Notes: a model not told the origin generated them from the letters alone. Counted from the first letter of the stretch, positions 31,097-42,331 are shown. The stretch is DNA of 64,000 nt from Calditrichota bacterium (GCA_013152715.1 JAADFU010000190.1:32675-96674); one strand, 5' to 3'. Program-made: numbers and translations.

Positions 31097-31255
31097 CGCT
31101 TATTCCTAACTGAATCAATTTCCTTAAATGCCTATTTTCCAGCCATTGGATCGTCTCACCGCAGCGACAAAATTCCTTCAATGCAAAATAGCTATGTCAC
31201 TTTTCACAACCGTTGATTTGCAACAGTTCCAACGACCAATTTTACAATTATTTAG

Positions 31256-31328
31256 AGCCCACGACCGGGGTTGAACCGGTGACCTCATCCTTACCAAGGA
31301 TGTGCTCTGCCTACTGAGCTACGTGGGC
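31256..31328 (-). tRNA. tRNA-Thr(GGU)
   Basis: A 73-nt cloverleaf with acceptor GCCCACG/CGTGGGC, D-loop AGCTCAGTAGGCAGAGC and anticodon loop TTGGTAA, giving GGU (reads ACC/ACU). The discriminator is U and CCA is not encoded. It is the last of four tandem tRNAs before rpmG. Confidence 0.97.
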
Positions 31329-31359
31329 AGTATCGTTCTCTACTTTCGCTCTCAGGCAT

Positions 31360-31541
31360 GTAAAACCCCTCATAATAAGCTTTTTTCCAGGCTTGTTTAA
31401 AAATAATGAGAGATAAAATATCAAAATTTTGAAAATAAATTCCCGGACACCACCAGCCTGACCCTATCAATCTCCCGGTTGTCTAAAACATCGTTTGCCT
31501 TACCCAATCGGTCTGGGAGCTATATTATGAGGGGTTTCACC
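31360..31541. repeat. 182-bp segment bounded by inverted repeats inside the tRNA cluster
   Basis: A perfect 15-bp inverted repeat AAACCCCTCATAATA lies at 31363-31377 and, as its complement, at 31523-31537. With one mismatch and one gap it extends to about 21 bases on each side (GTrAAACCCC...AGCT). The 145-base interior has no open reading frame of note. It separates tRNA-Gly from tRNA-Thr(GGU). A non-autonomous MITE-like insertion or a long processing stem in the tRNA precursor would both fit; no clear target-site duplication is visible. Confidence 0.6.
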
Positions 31542-31556
31542 AAATCCAGATACCAG

Positions 31557-31630
31557 AGCGGGAAACGGGATTCGAACCCGCGACCCTCAGCTTGGAAGGC
31601 TGATGCTCTAGCCAACTGAGCTACTCCCGC
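31557..31630 (-). tRNA. tRNA-Gly(UCC)
   Basis: A 74-nt cloverleaf with acceptor GCGGGAG paired to TTCCCGC (one G-U pair), anticodon stem TCAGC/GCTGA and loop CTTCCAA, giving UCC (reads GGA/GGG). The discriminator is U; CCA is not encoded. It lies between tRNA-Tyr and the inverted-repeat segment. Confidence 0.97.
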
Positions 31631-31656
31631 TTATGTAAACATAAAAACAGATATTG

Positions 31657-31738
31657 TGGGAAGGGGAGGATTCGAACCTCCGAAGGCTGAGCCGACAGAT
31701 TTACAGTCTGTTCCCTTTGACCGCTCGGGAACCTTCCC
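31657..31738 (-). tRNA. tRNA-Tyr(GUA)
   Basis: An 82-nt class II tRNA with acceptor GGGAAGG/CCTTCCC, anticodon loop CTGTAAA giving GUA, and a long variable arm (CGGCTCAGCCTTCG). The discriminator is A; CCA is not encoded. It is second in the tRNA cluster. Confidence 0.97.
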
Positions 31739-31749
31739 AATATGTCTCG

Positions 31750-31822
31750 AGCCACCAGCAGGATTTGAACCCGCGACCGACTGATTACAAATCAGTTGCT
31801 CTACCAACTGAGCTATGGTGGC
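31750..31822 (-). tRNA. tRNA-Thr(UGU)
   Basis: A 73-nt cloverleaf with acceptor GCCACCA/TGGTGGC, anticodon stem ACTGA/TCAGT and loop TTTGTAA, giving UGU (reads ACA/ACG). The discriminator is U; CCA is not encoded. It is the first tRNA of the cluster, about 55 bases after a good promoter. Confidence 0.97.
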
Positions 31823-31884
31823 TTGTTTGATAGTCAACAAACAAACCAGTTTTTGCCTAAATAATCAATTTACACAAAACCAAT

Positions 31885-31912
31885 AATATATAATTTTTTC
31901 TATAAAAGTCAA
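31885..31912 (-). promoter_or_regulatory. Promoter of the tRNA-rpmG-secE-nusG cluster
   Basis: On the minus strand, TTGACT (31907-31912) is followed after 16 bases by TATATT (31885-31890); shifting two bases gives TATTAT with 18. The start would be near 31878. It is the only strong promoter-like site before the cluster, so it may supply much of the transcription of the downstream ribosomal genes. Confidence 0.65.
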
Positions 31913-31961
31913 GACTTTTTTATCTTTTTTTCATTTTTATCAGACAAAAAGTGGTAAAATT

Positions 31962-33395
31962 CTATGATTTCCGCTTGCGTTGCCAGATTGTATTGCCAGG
32001 TCGATCTTTTAATTCAATTCCCATGTCAAATAACCGATCCCGAATTTCGTCGGCTAATGCCCATTGTTTATTTTCTCTGAGCTTTTTTCGGACGTCAATT
32101 AATAGTTCAATCAGCGGCGCCTCGGGAACTGAAACCTGCCTCGCCTCTGAATACGACAAAATGGACAAAAATTGATCAAATTCTTCAATTGTTTCTTTAA
32201 TTTGAAACAAAACAAAATAATCGTCTGCGCTCAGCGAACCATTGTTCAGTATCAAATTCGCCTCGCGGACAAAATCGAAAACACTTGCCAGAGCGCCCGC
32301 GGTATTGAAATCATCATCTAATTCTTCAATAGCGTGCTGTTTTAAATGCCCCATCGCCGCGGAGAGTTCCCCGTTTTTTTGTAAATTTTTCACATCGACT
32401 TCGGACAACGCTAACTCTATATTTTCCATAGCCGTAGAAATTCGTTTCAGAGCTTGCTCGGCTTCGCGAATGCGCTCCTCACTGAAATTGATCGGGCTGC
32501 GATAATGTTTTAACAGGAAAAACATGCGAATCACTGCCGGGTGATATTTTTCCATGATTTCTCTGGCAGTAAAAAAGTTGCCCAAAGACTTGGACATTTT
32601 CTCGCCTTCAATATTCAAAAATCCATTGTGCATCCAGTAGCGAGCAAACGGCTTACCTGTGGCGCCCTCGCTCTGGGCAATTTCATTCTCATGGTGCGGA
32701 AAAATCAAATCGCTGCCGCCGGCGTGAATATCAATGGTCTCGCCCAGATAAGTCATGGACATCACCGAGCATTCGATGTGCCAGCCGGGGCGGCCTTTTC
32801 CCCAGGGACTTTCCCAGTAGGGTTCGTCGGGTTTAGCAGCTTTCCACAAAGCGAAATCCAACGGGCTTTTTTTGCGCTCATCCACATCGATGCGCGCGCC
32901 GGATTTCAATTCATCGATATTTTTTCCGGACAATTTGCCGTAATCTTTAAATTTTGCCACTTCATAAAAAACATCGCCGTCAACCACGTACGCCATGCCC
33001 TTTTCGATCAAAATCTCGATCAGCTTGATCATGTTGGGAATGCTCTCGGTGGCACGAGGATAGTGATCAGCCCGCTTAATGCCCAATTTTTCAATGTCTT
33101 CAAAAAATGCCTGTGTGTATTTTTCAGCAATTTCAGATGCAGAAACTCCCTGCTCGTTGGCTTTTTTTATTATCTTGTCATCCACGTCCGTCAAATTCAT
33201 CACGTATTTCACTTCAAAGCCGCGATAAATCAAGTAACGACGAAAGATATCGTACATCACGAACGGCCGCGCGTTTCCCACGTGAAAATAGTCGTAAACC
33301 GTGGGACCGCAAACGTACATGCTGATTTTGTTCGGCTCCAACGGAATCAGTTCTTCTTTTTTTCGCGTCAATGTATTGTAAATTTTGATCGGCAT
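31962..33395 (-). CDS. cysS: Cysteinyl-tRNA synthetase
   Basis: A monomeric class I synthetase that charges tRNA-Cys. The 477-residue product has the family zinc ligand C29 in MYVCGPTVYDYFHVGNARP, where the HIGH-type motif is HVGN at 38-41. Further zinc ligands lie in GWHIECSVMS and HAGGSDLIFPHHENE, and KMSKSLGNF is near 265. The C-terminal DALR-type anticodon domain is present. It is the last gene before the tRNA cluster, 58 bases after glnS. Confidence 0.97.
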   Translation of the reverse strand: MPIKIYNTLTRKKEELIPLEPNKISMYVCGPTVYDYFHVGNARPFVMYDIFRRYLIYRGFEVKYVMNLTDVDDKIIKKANEQGVSASEIAEKYTQAFFEDIEKLGIKRADHYPRATESIPNMIKLIEILIEKGMAYVVDGDVFYEVAKFKDYGKLSGKNIDELKSGARIDVDERKKSPLDFALWKAAKPDEPYWESPWGKGRPGWHIECSVMSMTYLGETIDIHAGGSDLIFPHHENEIAQSEGATGKPFARYWMHNGFLNIEGEKMSKSLGNFFTAREIMEKYHPAVIRMFFLLKHYRSPINFSEERIREAEQALKRISTAMENIELALSEVDVKNLQKNGELSAAMGHLKQHAIEELDDDFNTAGALASVFDFVREANLILNNGSLSADDYFVLFQIKETIEEFDQFLSILSYSEARQVSVPEAPLIELLIDVRKKLRENKQWALADEIRDRLFDMGIELKDRPGNTIWQRKRKS

Positions 33396-33453
33396 CAGAA
33401 ACTACCTTTTTTTCGATTATTGACAAAATTGGGAGAATTCACTATTCTGCAAA

Positions 33454-35166
<1,713 letters not shown>

Positions 35167-35257
35167 AAACCCCTCTGATTCCTCTATTGCTGAAATTATC
35201 TGTTCTTTTGTGCGCGACGTTGTAATAATAATTTGTTTCAGCGCGAAATTTCCAATT

Positions 35258-36694
35258 CTATTTGTAAATCGCGCGTTCTATAAATTTTTCGCATTTTTCT
35301 TTGCCAAAAATTTCCGCCGTCACCGGTAAATCAGGACCGTGCATCTGTCCGGTCAAAGCGATGCGCAGCGGCATCCACAATTTTTTGCCCATGATGCCGG
35401 TTTCTTTCTGTACGGTCTTCATTATTTCTTTGAAATTTTCCCGATCCAGAACCGCAATCGAGCGCAATTCCCGCAGAAATGACCAGAACACTTTTTGCGA
35501 ACTGTCATCCCGAATCATTTCCTTGGCATCGGGATCGTCAAACACAATTTTGTTCTGAAAAAAAATTCGTACATGATCGGCAATCTGATCCAGCGTTTCG
35601 ATTCTTTCGCGCGCCACAGCCACAATTTTTTGTATTTTCTCCTCGTCATCCACAGGGAAACCGGCTTGCTGAAAATAGGGCGTTGTCAATCGGACAATTC
35701 GCGCCAGTTCTGCGCTGCGAATGTAATGGCCGTTCATCCAGTTCAATTTTTCAAAATCAAACATCGCCGCGGATCTGGACATGCGCTCGAAATCGAACTC
35801 CTCAATCAAACGCTCAATCGACAAAATTTCATCGCCGGTTTTGGACGACCAGCTCAACAAACTGAGATAATTGATCAACGCCTCAGGCAAATAGCCTTTC
35901 ATTCGATACTGATCCAGAGAAGTCGCGCCGTGCCGTTTGGAGAGTCGCGTCCCGTCGGGGCCCAAAATCATGGGAATGTGCGCAAACTGCGGCATGTCGA
36001 ATCCGAGCGCCTGGTACAGCAGCGCTTGGCGCGGCGTATTGGAAACATGATCGTCGCCGCGAATGACGTGGCTGATTTTCATCAGTCCGTCATCGACCAC
36101 AGCAGCAAAATTGTACGTGGGAATCCCTTCACCGCGCATGATGACAAAATCGCTGATATTTTCCGTCTCAAATCGCAATTCGCCTTTGACAAGATCTTTG
36201 AAAACCACTTCGGTTTTACCCGGGACTTTGAAACGAATTGCCGGTTTTCTTCCTTCTGCGATAAATTGCTGTCTTTCTTCCTCTGTCAAGTGCAAACAAC
36301 GGCGATTGTAAAAACCCGCCTCGCCGCGAGCATGGCTCTCATTTCGCATTTGCTCCAATTCTTCAGGCGTGCAGTAACAAAAATACGCCTTGCCCTCATC
36401 CATCAACTTTTTCGCGTACTGCTGATAAATTTCCAGCCGTCGGGATTGTCGATAAGGGCCATAATCGCCTTCGATTTCCGGTCCTTCATCCCATGACAAA
36501 CCCAGCCAACGCATATCTTCCACAATTTGATCAATGTAACTCTCAACCGACCGTTCCGGATCAGTATCTTCAATTCGCAAAATAAATTTCCCGCCAGTGT
36601 GGCGCGCAAAGAGCCAATTCAAAATCGCCGTCCTGGCATTGCCGATGTGCAGGTGTCCGGTCGGACTGGGTGCAAAACGAACGCGCGTATCCAT
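35258..36694 (-). CDS. gltX: Glutamyl-tRNA synthetase
   Basis: It charges tRNA-Glu. The 478-residue product has [19 protein letters not shown] with the HIGH-type motif at 16-19, and [10 protein letters not shown] (KMSKS equivalent) near 250. The ATG at 36694 has AAGGAA nine bases upstream; an in-frame TTG six codons earlier overlaps that site and is rejected. With glnS immediately downstream, a tRNA-Glu-specific enzyme is expected. Confidence 0.97.
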   Translation of the reverse strand: MDTRVRFAPSPTGHLHIGNARTAILNWLFARHTGGKFILRIEDTDPERSVESYIDQIVEDMRWLGLSWDEGPEIEGDYGPYRQSRRLEIYQQYAKKLMDEGKAYFCYCTPEELEQMRNESHARGEAGFYNRRCLHLTEEERQQFIAEGRKPAIRFKVPGKTEVVFKDLVKGELRFETENISDFVIMRGEGIPTYNFAAVVDDGLMKISHVIRGDDHVSNTPRQALLYQALGFDMPQFAHIPMILGPDGTRLSKRHGATSLDQYRMKGYLPEALINYLSLLSWSSKTGDEILSIERLIEEFDFERMSRSAAMFDFEKLNWMNGHYIRSAELARIVRLTTPYFQQAGFPVDDEEKIQKIVAVARERIETLDQIADHVRIFFQNKIVFDDPDAKEMIRDDSSQKVFWSFLRELRSIAVLDRENFKEIMKTVQKETGIMGKKLWMPLRIALTGQMHGPDLPVTAEIFGKEKCEKFIERAIYK

Positions 36695-36743
36695 GATCAA
36701 AATTTCCTTCAAATTTTCAACTCATGTTCCCATCATTATCAAT

Positions 36744-36785
36744 AAAAAAATCATCCCTCAATATTTCGGTGCAAAAATGAGGGAT
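36744..36785 (-). terminator. Intrinsic terminator after ispF
   Basis: On the minus strand ATCCCTCA (36778-36785) pairs with TGAGGGAT (36753-36760) across a 17-base loop, then TGA and a run of seven T (complement of 36744-36750). It would end the yebC-to-ispF transcript before gltX. The loop is long for a classical terminator. Confidence 0.6.
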
Positions 36786-36835
36786 TTACAAAATAACGAA
36801 CAAATTTCAAGTTCATCTATTCCAAAATCAAAATT

Positions 36836-37315
36836 TCATTCAAATTTTTCAATCAAACAAATCGCAAACGCTGCCATTCCCTGCTCGGTTCCGGCAAAGC
36901 CCAATCGCTCGGTAGTGGTCGCTTTCACTGAAACAGCCTCGAAATCCATTTTCAACGCGGCGGCAATATTTTTCCTCATTTTGTCAATGAAAGGCAGCAA
37001 TTTAGGCCGCTGGGCGACAACGGTAGCGTCGACATTGACGACTCGCCATTTTTTTTCATTCAGCAAAGATAAAATTTTTTCCAACAAAATCAAGCTGGAA
37101 ATATCGCGAAATTGCTCATCTTCAGCGGGAAAATATTTCCCCAGATCGCCCAGAGCCGCGGCGCCCAACAGCGCATCGCCAATAGCATGAGTCAACACAT
37201 CCGCGTCGGAGTGTCCTTCCAGACCGCGCTCGAACGGAACAATGACGCCGCCTAAAATCAGCTTCCTGCCTTCAACAAGCCGATGCACATCATATCCGAA
37301 ACCTACGCGCTGCAT
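36836..37315 (-). CDS. ispF: 2-C-methyl-D-erythritol 2,4-cyclodiphosphate synthase
   Basis: It cyclises CDP-methylerythritol 2-phosphate with loss of CMP in the MEP isoprenoid pathway. The 159-residue product has the zinc ligands Asp8 and His10 (GFGYDVHRL) and the His of LEGHSDADVLTHAIGDALLG, with C-terminal ATTTERLGFAGTEQGMAAFA. It starts three bases after ispD, so the two MEP enzymes are adjacent but not fused. Confidence 0.98.
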   Translation of the reverse strand: MQRVGFGYDVHRLVEGRKLILGGVIVPFERGLEGHSDADVLTHAIGDALLGAAALGDLGKYFPAEDEQFRDISSLILLEKILSLLNEKKWRVVNVDATVVAQRPKLLPFIDKMRKNIAAALKMDFEAVSVKATTTERLGFAGTEQGMAAFAICLIEKFE

Positions 37316-37318
37316 AAA

Positions 37319-38011
37319 TCAGCCCGCCTCTAAGTTTTTTCGTAAAACCAATTCGGCAATTTCCAGATCAAACGGCGTGGTGATTTTGATGTTGGCGTAG
37401 CTACCTTCGACGATGCGAACAGTGACTCCCAGACGCTCCGCCAAACTGGCATCATCCGTTCCGATAAAATTTTCCTCCGCAGCGCGTCGATACGCCCGAA
37501 TGATCAATTGTCGTGAGAAAACCTGCGGCGTTTGCGCCAGCCACATGTCCCGCCTGTCAGGCGTGGCTCTGATTTCGCCTTCCACGGCAATTTTCACCGT
37601 ATCTTTCACCGGAACCGCTAAAATAGCCGCGTCGTTCTCCCGCGCAGCTTCCACAACGCTCCGAATGTGCCGCTCGCTCACAAATGGACGAACCGCGTCG
37701 TGAATGGCGACGAGAGTCGTTTCCTCTGACACTTTTTTCAGACCGTTCCCAACCGACTCCTGGCGCGAATTTCCACCGGCGACAATCGCTCTGATTTTGG
37801 AAATGTGAAATTTCTCGACGATATCGCGCACCCGACCAACGGAATCGGCCGGCGCTGTTAGTACAATATTGTCAATCGCGGAACTTTGTTCAAACTTTTT
37901 TAGCGTGTAAAAGAGAATCGGCTTACCCTGAATTTCCAAAAATTGCTTCGCCACCGCGGAGGCCATGCGCGTTCCTCTTCCGCCGCCGGCAATGATGACC
38001 GTGACTGCCAC
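37319..38011 (-). CDS. ispD: 2-C-methyl-D-erythritol 4-phosphate cytidylyltransferase
   Basis: It joins CTP and MEP to form CDP-methylerythritol. The 230-residue product starts at GTG 38011, six bases after a GGAG that follows the queA stop, giving the N-terminus MAVTVIIAGGGRGTRM. Nucleotide-binding AGGGRGTRM...KQFLEIQGKPI and catalytic HDAVRPFV are present. The frame is open further upstream but those residues lie in queA. Confidence 0.96.
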   Translation of the reverse strand: MAVTVIIAGGGRGTRMASAVAKQFLEIQGKPILFYTLKKFEQSSAIDNIVLTAPADSVGRVRDIVEKFHISKIRAIVAGGNSRQESVGNGLKKVSEETTLVAIHDAVRPFVSERHIRSVVEAARENDAAILAVPVKDTVKIAVEGEIRATPDRRDMWLAQTPQVFSRQLIIRAYRRAAEENFIGTDDASLAERLGVTVRIVEGSYANIKITTPFDLEIAELVLRKNLEAG

Positions 38012-38025
38012 AAAATACTCCGATT

Positions 38026-39054
38026 CTACATAATTAACATCACATCGCCATAGCTGTAAAAGCGCCACTTTTCGTCCATCGCCTGCTGGTAAGCACGAAA
38101 AACAAAATCTTTCCCGGCGAACGCCACCACCAGCATCAACAAAGTCGTGCACGGCAAATGAAAATTCGTGATGATATGATCGACAATCTTGAAATCGTAG
38201 GGCGGGTAGATAAATTTATCCGTCCATCCTTTCAATGGCTTGACAAGACCTTCGGTAGTCACCACAGTTTCCAATACGCGCACGCTGCTCGTTCCGACCG
38301 CAAATACCGATTTTCCGCTCTTGATGGTTTCGTTAATGGTGTTTGCCGATTTTTCTGTTATTTCAAAATATTCCGAATCCATTTTGTGGCGGCTCAAGTC
38401 TTCCACTACGACGGGTCTGAAACTGCCAAGTCCTAAATGAAGCACCACCGGCGCAATTTTTACGCCCTTTTTCTTGAGCTTGCTTAAGATATCGGTAGTG
38501 AAATGAAGCCCCGCTGTCGGCGCAGCAACCGCGCCGATAACTTTCGCGTAAACCGTCTGGTAACGTTCTTTATCCAGATCCTCGGAATCTCTTGTGATAT
38601 AAGGCGGCAGCGGCGATTTGCCTAATTTCTCGACAATATCGAAAAAATTTCCCTCATAATAAAATCTCACGACTCTCCCGCCTGACACCGTATTGTCAAT
38701 GACGTCGCAGTAAACGCCGTGATCAATAGTCAACCGGTTTCCCACACGAACCTTGCGCGCCGGTTTAACCAAAACCTCCCAGAGATCGTTCTCCAACTCG
38801 CGCAGCAAAAAAATCTCCACTTCAGCGTCCGTCTTGTCCTTGGTCGCCATCAGCCGCGCCGGAAAAACTTTTGTCTCATTCACGACGAGGCAATCTCCTT
38901 TGTGGAAATAATTCACGATATCGCTGAATATTTTTCGTTCAATTGTCTCTGTCTTGCGATCAAGCGCCATCATCCGCGACTGATCGCGTTTTTTTGTAGG
39001 ATACTGGGCAATTAAATCTTCCGGTAAAGTATATTTAAGGTCTGATAGTTTCAT
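38026..39054 (-). CDS. queA: S-adenosylmethionine:tRNA ribosyltransferase-isomerase
   Basis: It transfers and isomerises the ribose of S-adenosylmethionine to preQ1-34 in tRNA to give epoxyqueuosine. The 342-residue product has LPEDLIAQYPTKKRDQSRMM, APTAGLHFTTDIL and NFHLPCTTLLMLVVAFAG, all conserved. It follows ruvB by 17 bases, a common ruvAB-queA arrangement, and is followed by ispD. Confidence 0.97.
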   Translation of the reverse strand: MKLSDLKYTLPEDLIAQYPTKKRDQSRMMALDRKTETIERKIFSDIVNYFHKGDCLVVNETKVFPARLMATKDKTDAEVEIFLLRELENDLWEVLVKPARKVRVGNRLTIDHGVYCDVIDNTVSGGRVVRFYYEGNFFDIVEKLGKSPLPPYITRDSEDLDKERYQTVYAKVIGAVAAPTAGLHFTTDILSKLKKKGVKIAPVVLHLGLGSFRPVVVEDLSRHKMDSEYFEITEKSANTINETIKSGKSVFAVGTSSVRVLETVVTTEGLVKPLKGWTDKFIYPPYDFKIVDHIITNFHLPCTTLLMLVVAFAGKDFVFRAYQQAMDEKWRFYSYGDVMLIM

Positions 39055-39071
39055 AAAAATAACTCCTCACA

Positions 39072-40103
39072 TTAAAACAATTTCCCCTGGCCAAATAATT
39101 TATAATCAAAACCAAAATGTTCATAAGCCGTTTCCGTGGCGACTCTGCCGCGCGGAGTGCGATTGAGAAAGCCCTGTTGTACCAAATAGGGCTCGTACAC
39201 TTCTTCCAGCGTGTCGCTTTCCTCTCCGACCGCCAAAGCCAGCGTATTGATTCCCACGGGCCCGCCTTTAAATTTTTCAATAATTGTCGTAATAATCCGC
39301 TTGTCCATTTCATCCAGACCCATTTCATCAATATCCAATTGATGCAGGGATTCAGTAGCGACTTTCAGGTTAATTTTTCCGTCGCCGTGAACTTGAGCGA
39401 AATCTCGCAACCGACGCAATAGACGATTGGCGATGCGAGGCGTTCCGCGAGAGCGACGCGCGATTTCCAACGAGGCATCTCCATCGATGTGAATGCCCAA
39501 AATCTGCGCCGACCGCATGACAATCGTGCTCAATTCCGGCGGCGAATAAAAATCCAGTCTGCTGACAACGCCGAATCTGGCGCGCAATGGCGACGTCAAC
39601 AGTCCGGCCCGCGTTGTCGCGCCCACCAGCGTGAAATGCGACAAAGCCAATTGAATCGTCCGCGCATTAGCGCCTTTATCAATGATAATATCCAGCTTGA
39701 AATCTTCCAGCGCCGGATAAAGATATTCCTCAATTGTGTGATTCAAACGATGAATTTCATCAATAAAAAAGACGTCGCGATCACCTAAATTCGTCAGTAG
39801 CCCGGCAAGATCACCGGGTTTTTCCAGCGCCGGCCCGGAAGTCATGCGCACATCGGATTGCATCTCCGCGGCAATGATGTGTGCTAACGTAGTTTTTCCC
39901 AATCCCGGCGGGCCATAAAACAGCACATGATCCAGCGCCTCGCCTCGCTCGCGTGCGGCGCGAATGAACACGCGCAAATTTTTTTTTAACTTCTCCTGAC
40001 CAATGAAATCATCCAATGTCGTCGGTCTGACCGTCTGGTCAAATTCAAACTCATCTTCCAATCGGTCGGGATCTGTGGGTCGTTTTATATCTTTATCCGT
40101 CAT
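39072..40103 (-). CDS. ruvB: Holliday junction branch-migration ATPase RuvB
   Basis: This hexameric AAA+ motor drives branch migration with RuvA. The 343-residue product has Walker A GPPGLGKT at 64-71, Walker B FIDEIH at 113-118, the sensor-1 region [20 protein letters not shown] with the arginine finger, and a C-terminal winged helix ([17 protein letters not shown]). It follows ruvA by 21 bases. Confidence 0.98.
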   Translation of the reverse strand: MTDKDIKRPTDPDRLEDEFEFDQTVRPTTLDDFIGQEKLKKNLRVFIRAARERGEALDHVLFYGPPGLGKTTLAHIIAAEMQSDVRMTSGPALEKPGDLAGLLTNLGDRDVFFIDEIHRLNHTIEEYLYPALEDFKLDIIIDKGANARTIQLALSHFTLVGATTRAGLLTSPLRARFGVVSRLDFYSPPELSTIVMRSAQILGIHIDGDASLEIARRSRGTPRIANRLLRRLRDFAQVHGDGKINLKVATESLHQLDIDEMGLDEMDKRIITTIIEKFKGGPVGINTLALAVGEESDTLEEVYEPYLVQQGFLNRTPRGRVATETAYEHFGFDYKLFGQGKLF

Positions 40104-40124
40104 TTTCTTTTACAAAAAAATATC

Positions 40125-40730
40125 TCACAACAGCCGAAGCGCTTCTTTGATTAGAATTTCCAAATTTATTTTCGCCCCTTTGACGGCGAGCGTCTTCTCT
40201 ATCGCCTGCCGCGCCTTTGGTCGGACGAACCCTAACGACAGCAAAGCCGCTTCGGCTTCGCGTATTAGATGCTCCAACTCGGAAATCGCTTCACCGGCGC
40301 CAGCCCGAAATGCTTTTCCGGTCTCGGGCGCCCTCACTTTATCTTTCAAATCAATAATCAATCGCTGTGCCGTTTTCTTGCCCACGCCGGATAACGAGGT
40401 GAGCCCCGCTAAATCTTCTTCAGCGATATATCTCCGAAAAATGTTCACAGTAACGCTGGACAAAATTGCCTGCGCCTTTTTGGGACCAATGCCGGGAATG
40501 GAAATGAGATGTAAAAAAAGCTCGCGTTCTTCAGTCGAGCTAAATCCGTACAATTGCATTTGATCTTCGCGCACGTGCAAATAGGTGATGAGATTCACTT
40601 CTGCGCCCACAGCGCCCAAACTTTCGTAACAAGGCAAAGTAATTTGCACCTCAAAACCCACGCCGCGCACATCGACAACGACGCGCATCGGTTGTTTAAT
40701 TGCCAGAACGCCTTTCAGAAAATCAATCAT
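40125..40730 (-). CDS. ruvA: Holliday junction DNA-binding protein RuvA
   Basis: It recognises four-way junctions and loads RuvB. The 201-residue product has the N-terminal OB domain (MIDFLKGVLAIKQPMRVVV), two helix-hairpin-helix motifs (SIPGIGPKKAQAIL; LSGVGKKTAQRLIIDLKDKV) and the C-terminal RuvB-binding domain. It lies between ruvC and ruvB. Confidence 0.97.
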   Translation of the reverse strand: MIDFLKGVLAIKQPMRVVVDVRGVGFEVQITLPCYESLGAVGAEVNLITYLHVREDQMQLYGFSSTEERELFLHLISIPGIGPKKAQAILSSVTVNIFRRYIAEEDLAGLTSLSGVGKKTAQRLIIDLKDKVRAPETGKAFRAGAGEAISELEHLIREAEAALLSLGFVRPKARQAIEKTLAVKGAKINLEILIKEALRLL

Positions 40731-40765
40731 GCCAATCTCATCTCTCCGCTAGAATTCAGCGACAC

Positions 40766-41233
40766 TCACAGTCGCTGGCAATGGCAAAAAGCCACCGCCA
40801 TCGCGTCGGTGATGTCGAACGTCTGCGGCGCTTCTGCAATATTCAAAATTCGCAAAATCATTTGCTGCACCTGGTGCTTGGAGGCATTACCGTTTCCGGT
40901 GACCGCCAGTTTGATCTCCCGCGGCGAGTATTCAACGACAGGAATGCCCTGATTTGCCGCCGCCAAAATGGCGACGCCGCGCGCGTGTCCCATTTTCAGC
41001 GCTACTTGCGCGTTTTTCGCGTAAAAAACTTCTTCCAGCGCCGTGACGTCGGGCCGGTAGCTCCGAAAAAAGTCAGTGATCTGATCGTAAATCATCTTCA
41101 GACGCGCATCAAACGAATCGGTTCTCTTATTTCGCACCAGTTGAAACTTAACAAACTGCACGGAACGACCCGATTTTTTTAGTATTGCCAGCCCGGTATT
41201 CTGCAGACCCGGATCAATTCCTGCGATGATCAT
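40766..41233 (-). CDS. ruvC: Holliday junction resolvase RuvC
   Basis: It cuts Holliday junctions symmetrically. The 155-residue product has the acidic catalytic residues in place: Asp7 (IIAGIDPGL), Glu67 (TALEEVFYAKN), and Asp140 and Asp143 (FDITDAMAVAFCH). It lies between yebC and ruvA, completing a ruvCAB set on one transcript. Confidence 0.97.
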   Translation of the reverse strand: MIIAGIDPGLQNTGLAILKKSGRSVQFVKFQLVRNKRTDSFDARLKMIYDQITDFFRSYRPDVTALEEVFYAKNAQVALKMGHARGVAILAAANQGIPVVEYSPREIKLAVTGNGNASKHQVQQMILRILNIAEAPQTFDITDAMAVAFCHCQRL

Positions 41234-41298
41234 GAAAACCCAATCTCTGTTTACTAAAAATTTCCCCTCGGCTGAGGCAAGCCCTTGCCGCTAATTGA

Positions 41299-42051
41299 CT
41301 ACTCCTGTCCCAATTTTGCCATTACTTCCGGGTCGACGTCAAAATTGGAATAGACATGGCTGACATCCTCATGATCCTCCAAAGCGTCCAGTAATTTGAG
41401 AAGTTGTTCGGCTTCTTTCTCGTTCACTTCCACCGTATTTTTCGGGTGCATTGTCAATTCCGATGAATCGATTTCAATATTATTTTCCTGCAGCGCCTTT
41501 TTCACATTTTCGTAGGCTTGCGGTTGAGTGACTATCTCGAACAAATCGTCTTCTCTTTTCAGATCATCGGCGCCAGCTTCGACGACGACGTCCATTAGTT
41601 GCTCTTCGTCAACCTGATCGGCTTTTACTGCAATCAGGCCTTTCTTGTCAAAAATCCACGCCACGCAGCCGGACTCGCCCATGCTGCCGTTGTGTTTGGA
41701 GAGAATGTGGCGAATTTCTGCTACTGTGCGATTTTTGTTGTCGGTCAGCGCGTCGATCATCAGCGCCGTGCCTCCGGGGCCGTACCCCTCGTAAATTATC
41801 TGATCGTAAGTGACGCCGGGCAGTTCGCCAGTGCCTTTTTTGATCGCCCGTTCGACATTAGCAGCAGGCATGTTTGCCGCTTTTGCCGCCGCAATGGCGC
41901 TACGAAGAGTCGGATTCGTGTTTTCGTCACCGCCGCCCATGCGAGCCGCAACCGTGATTTCCTTAATCAGCTTAGTGAATATTCTCCCTCGCTGCGCATC
42001 GGTTTTCGCTTTTTTGCGCTTTATAGTGCTCCATTTGGAATGTCCCGACAT
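41299..42051 (-). CDS. yebC: YebC/TACO1-family protein
   Basis: Members of this family act as DNA-binding regulators (PmpR) or as ribosome-associated factors that relieve stalling on proline-rich stretches. The 250-residue product has the full three-domain pattern: MSGHSKWSTIKRKKAKTDAQ, KAANMPAANVERAIKKGTGE, YEGYGPGGTALMIDALTDNK and NGSMGESGCVAWIFDKKG. It heads the ruvCAB-queA-ispDF unit, a widespread neighbourhood. Which of the two roles applies cannot be told from sequence. Confidence 0.96.
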   Translation of the reverse strand: MSGHSKWSTIKRKKAKTDAQRGRIFTKLIKEITVAARMGGGDENTNPTLRSAIAAAKAANMPAANVERAIKKGTGELPGVTYDQIIYEGYGPGGTALMIDALTDNKNRTVAEIRHILSKHNGSMGESGCVAWIFDKKGLIAVKADQVDEEQLMDVVVEAGADDLKREDDLFEIVTQPQAYENVKKALQENNIEIDSSELTMHPKNTVEVNEKEAEQLLKLLDALEDHEDVSHVYSNFDVDPEVMAKLGQE

Positions 42052-42081
42052 GAGAGATCTCCTAAAATTTTTAAACCTATT

Positions 42082-42110
42082 AATTTAATAAATTTTTGCC
42101 CGATTTCCAA
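42082..42110 (-). promoter_or_regulatory. Candidate promoter of the yebC-ruv-queA-isp unit
   Basis: On the minus strand, TTGGAA (42105-42110) and TAAATT (42082-42087) are 17 bases apart; transcription would begin about 25 bases before the yebC ATG. The A/T-rich context lowers confidence. The rest of the 280-base gap to the SPOR lipoprotein shows no clear terminator. Confidence 0.45.
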
Positions 42111-42331
42111 ACGAAAAATTGTAAATTTTGCCTCTTTTTACGTTGATTTTGTTTATTATCATTATTTTTAAGCAAAACCAGCCAAAATCCAACCTGATAT
42201 CAGACAAAACAAATCATCACGAGTGAAATCAAATTTAAATCCGCTCGACTTTGGGAGAACAAAATCCGACTCGCTATCCATGTCGCAAATATTTTGGCAG
42301 AAAGATTTTTTGAGAATTTTTCTGAATAAAC

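Noticed and set aside
31097..31255. A tuf pseudogene between tRNA-Thr(GGU) and rpmG
   Set aside because: I read both strands and found no EF-Tu motif or similarity to the intact tuf; the gap is only 159 bases.
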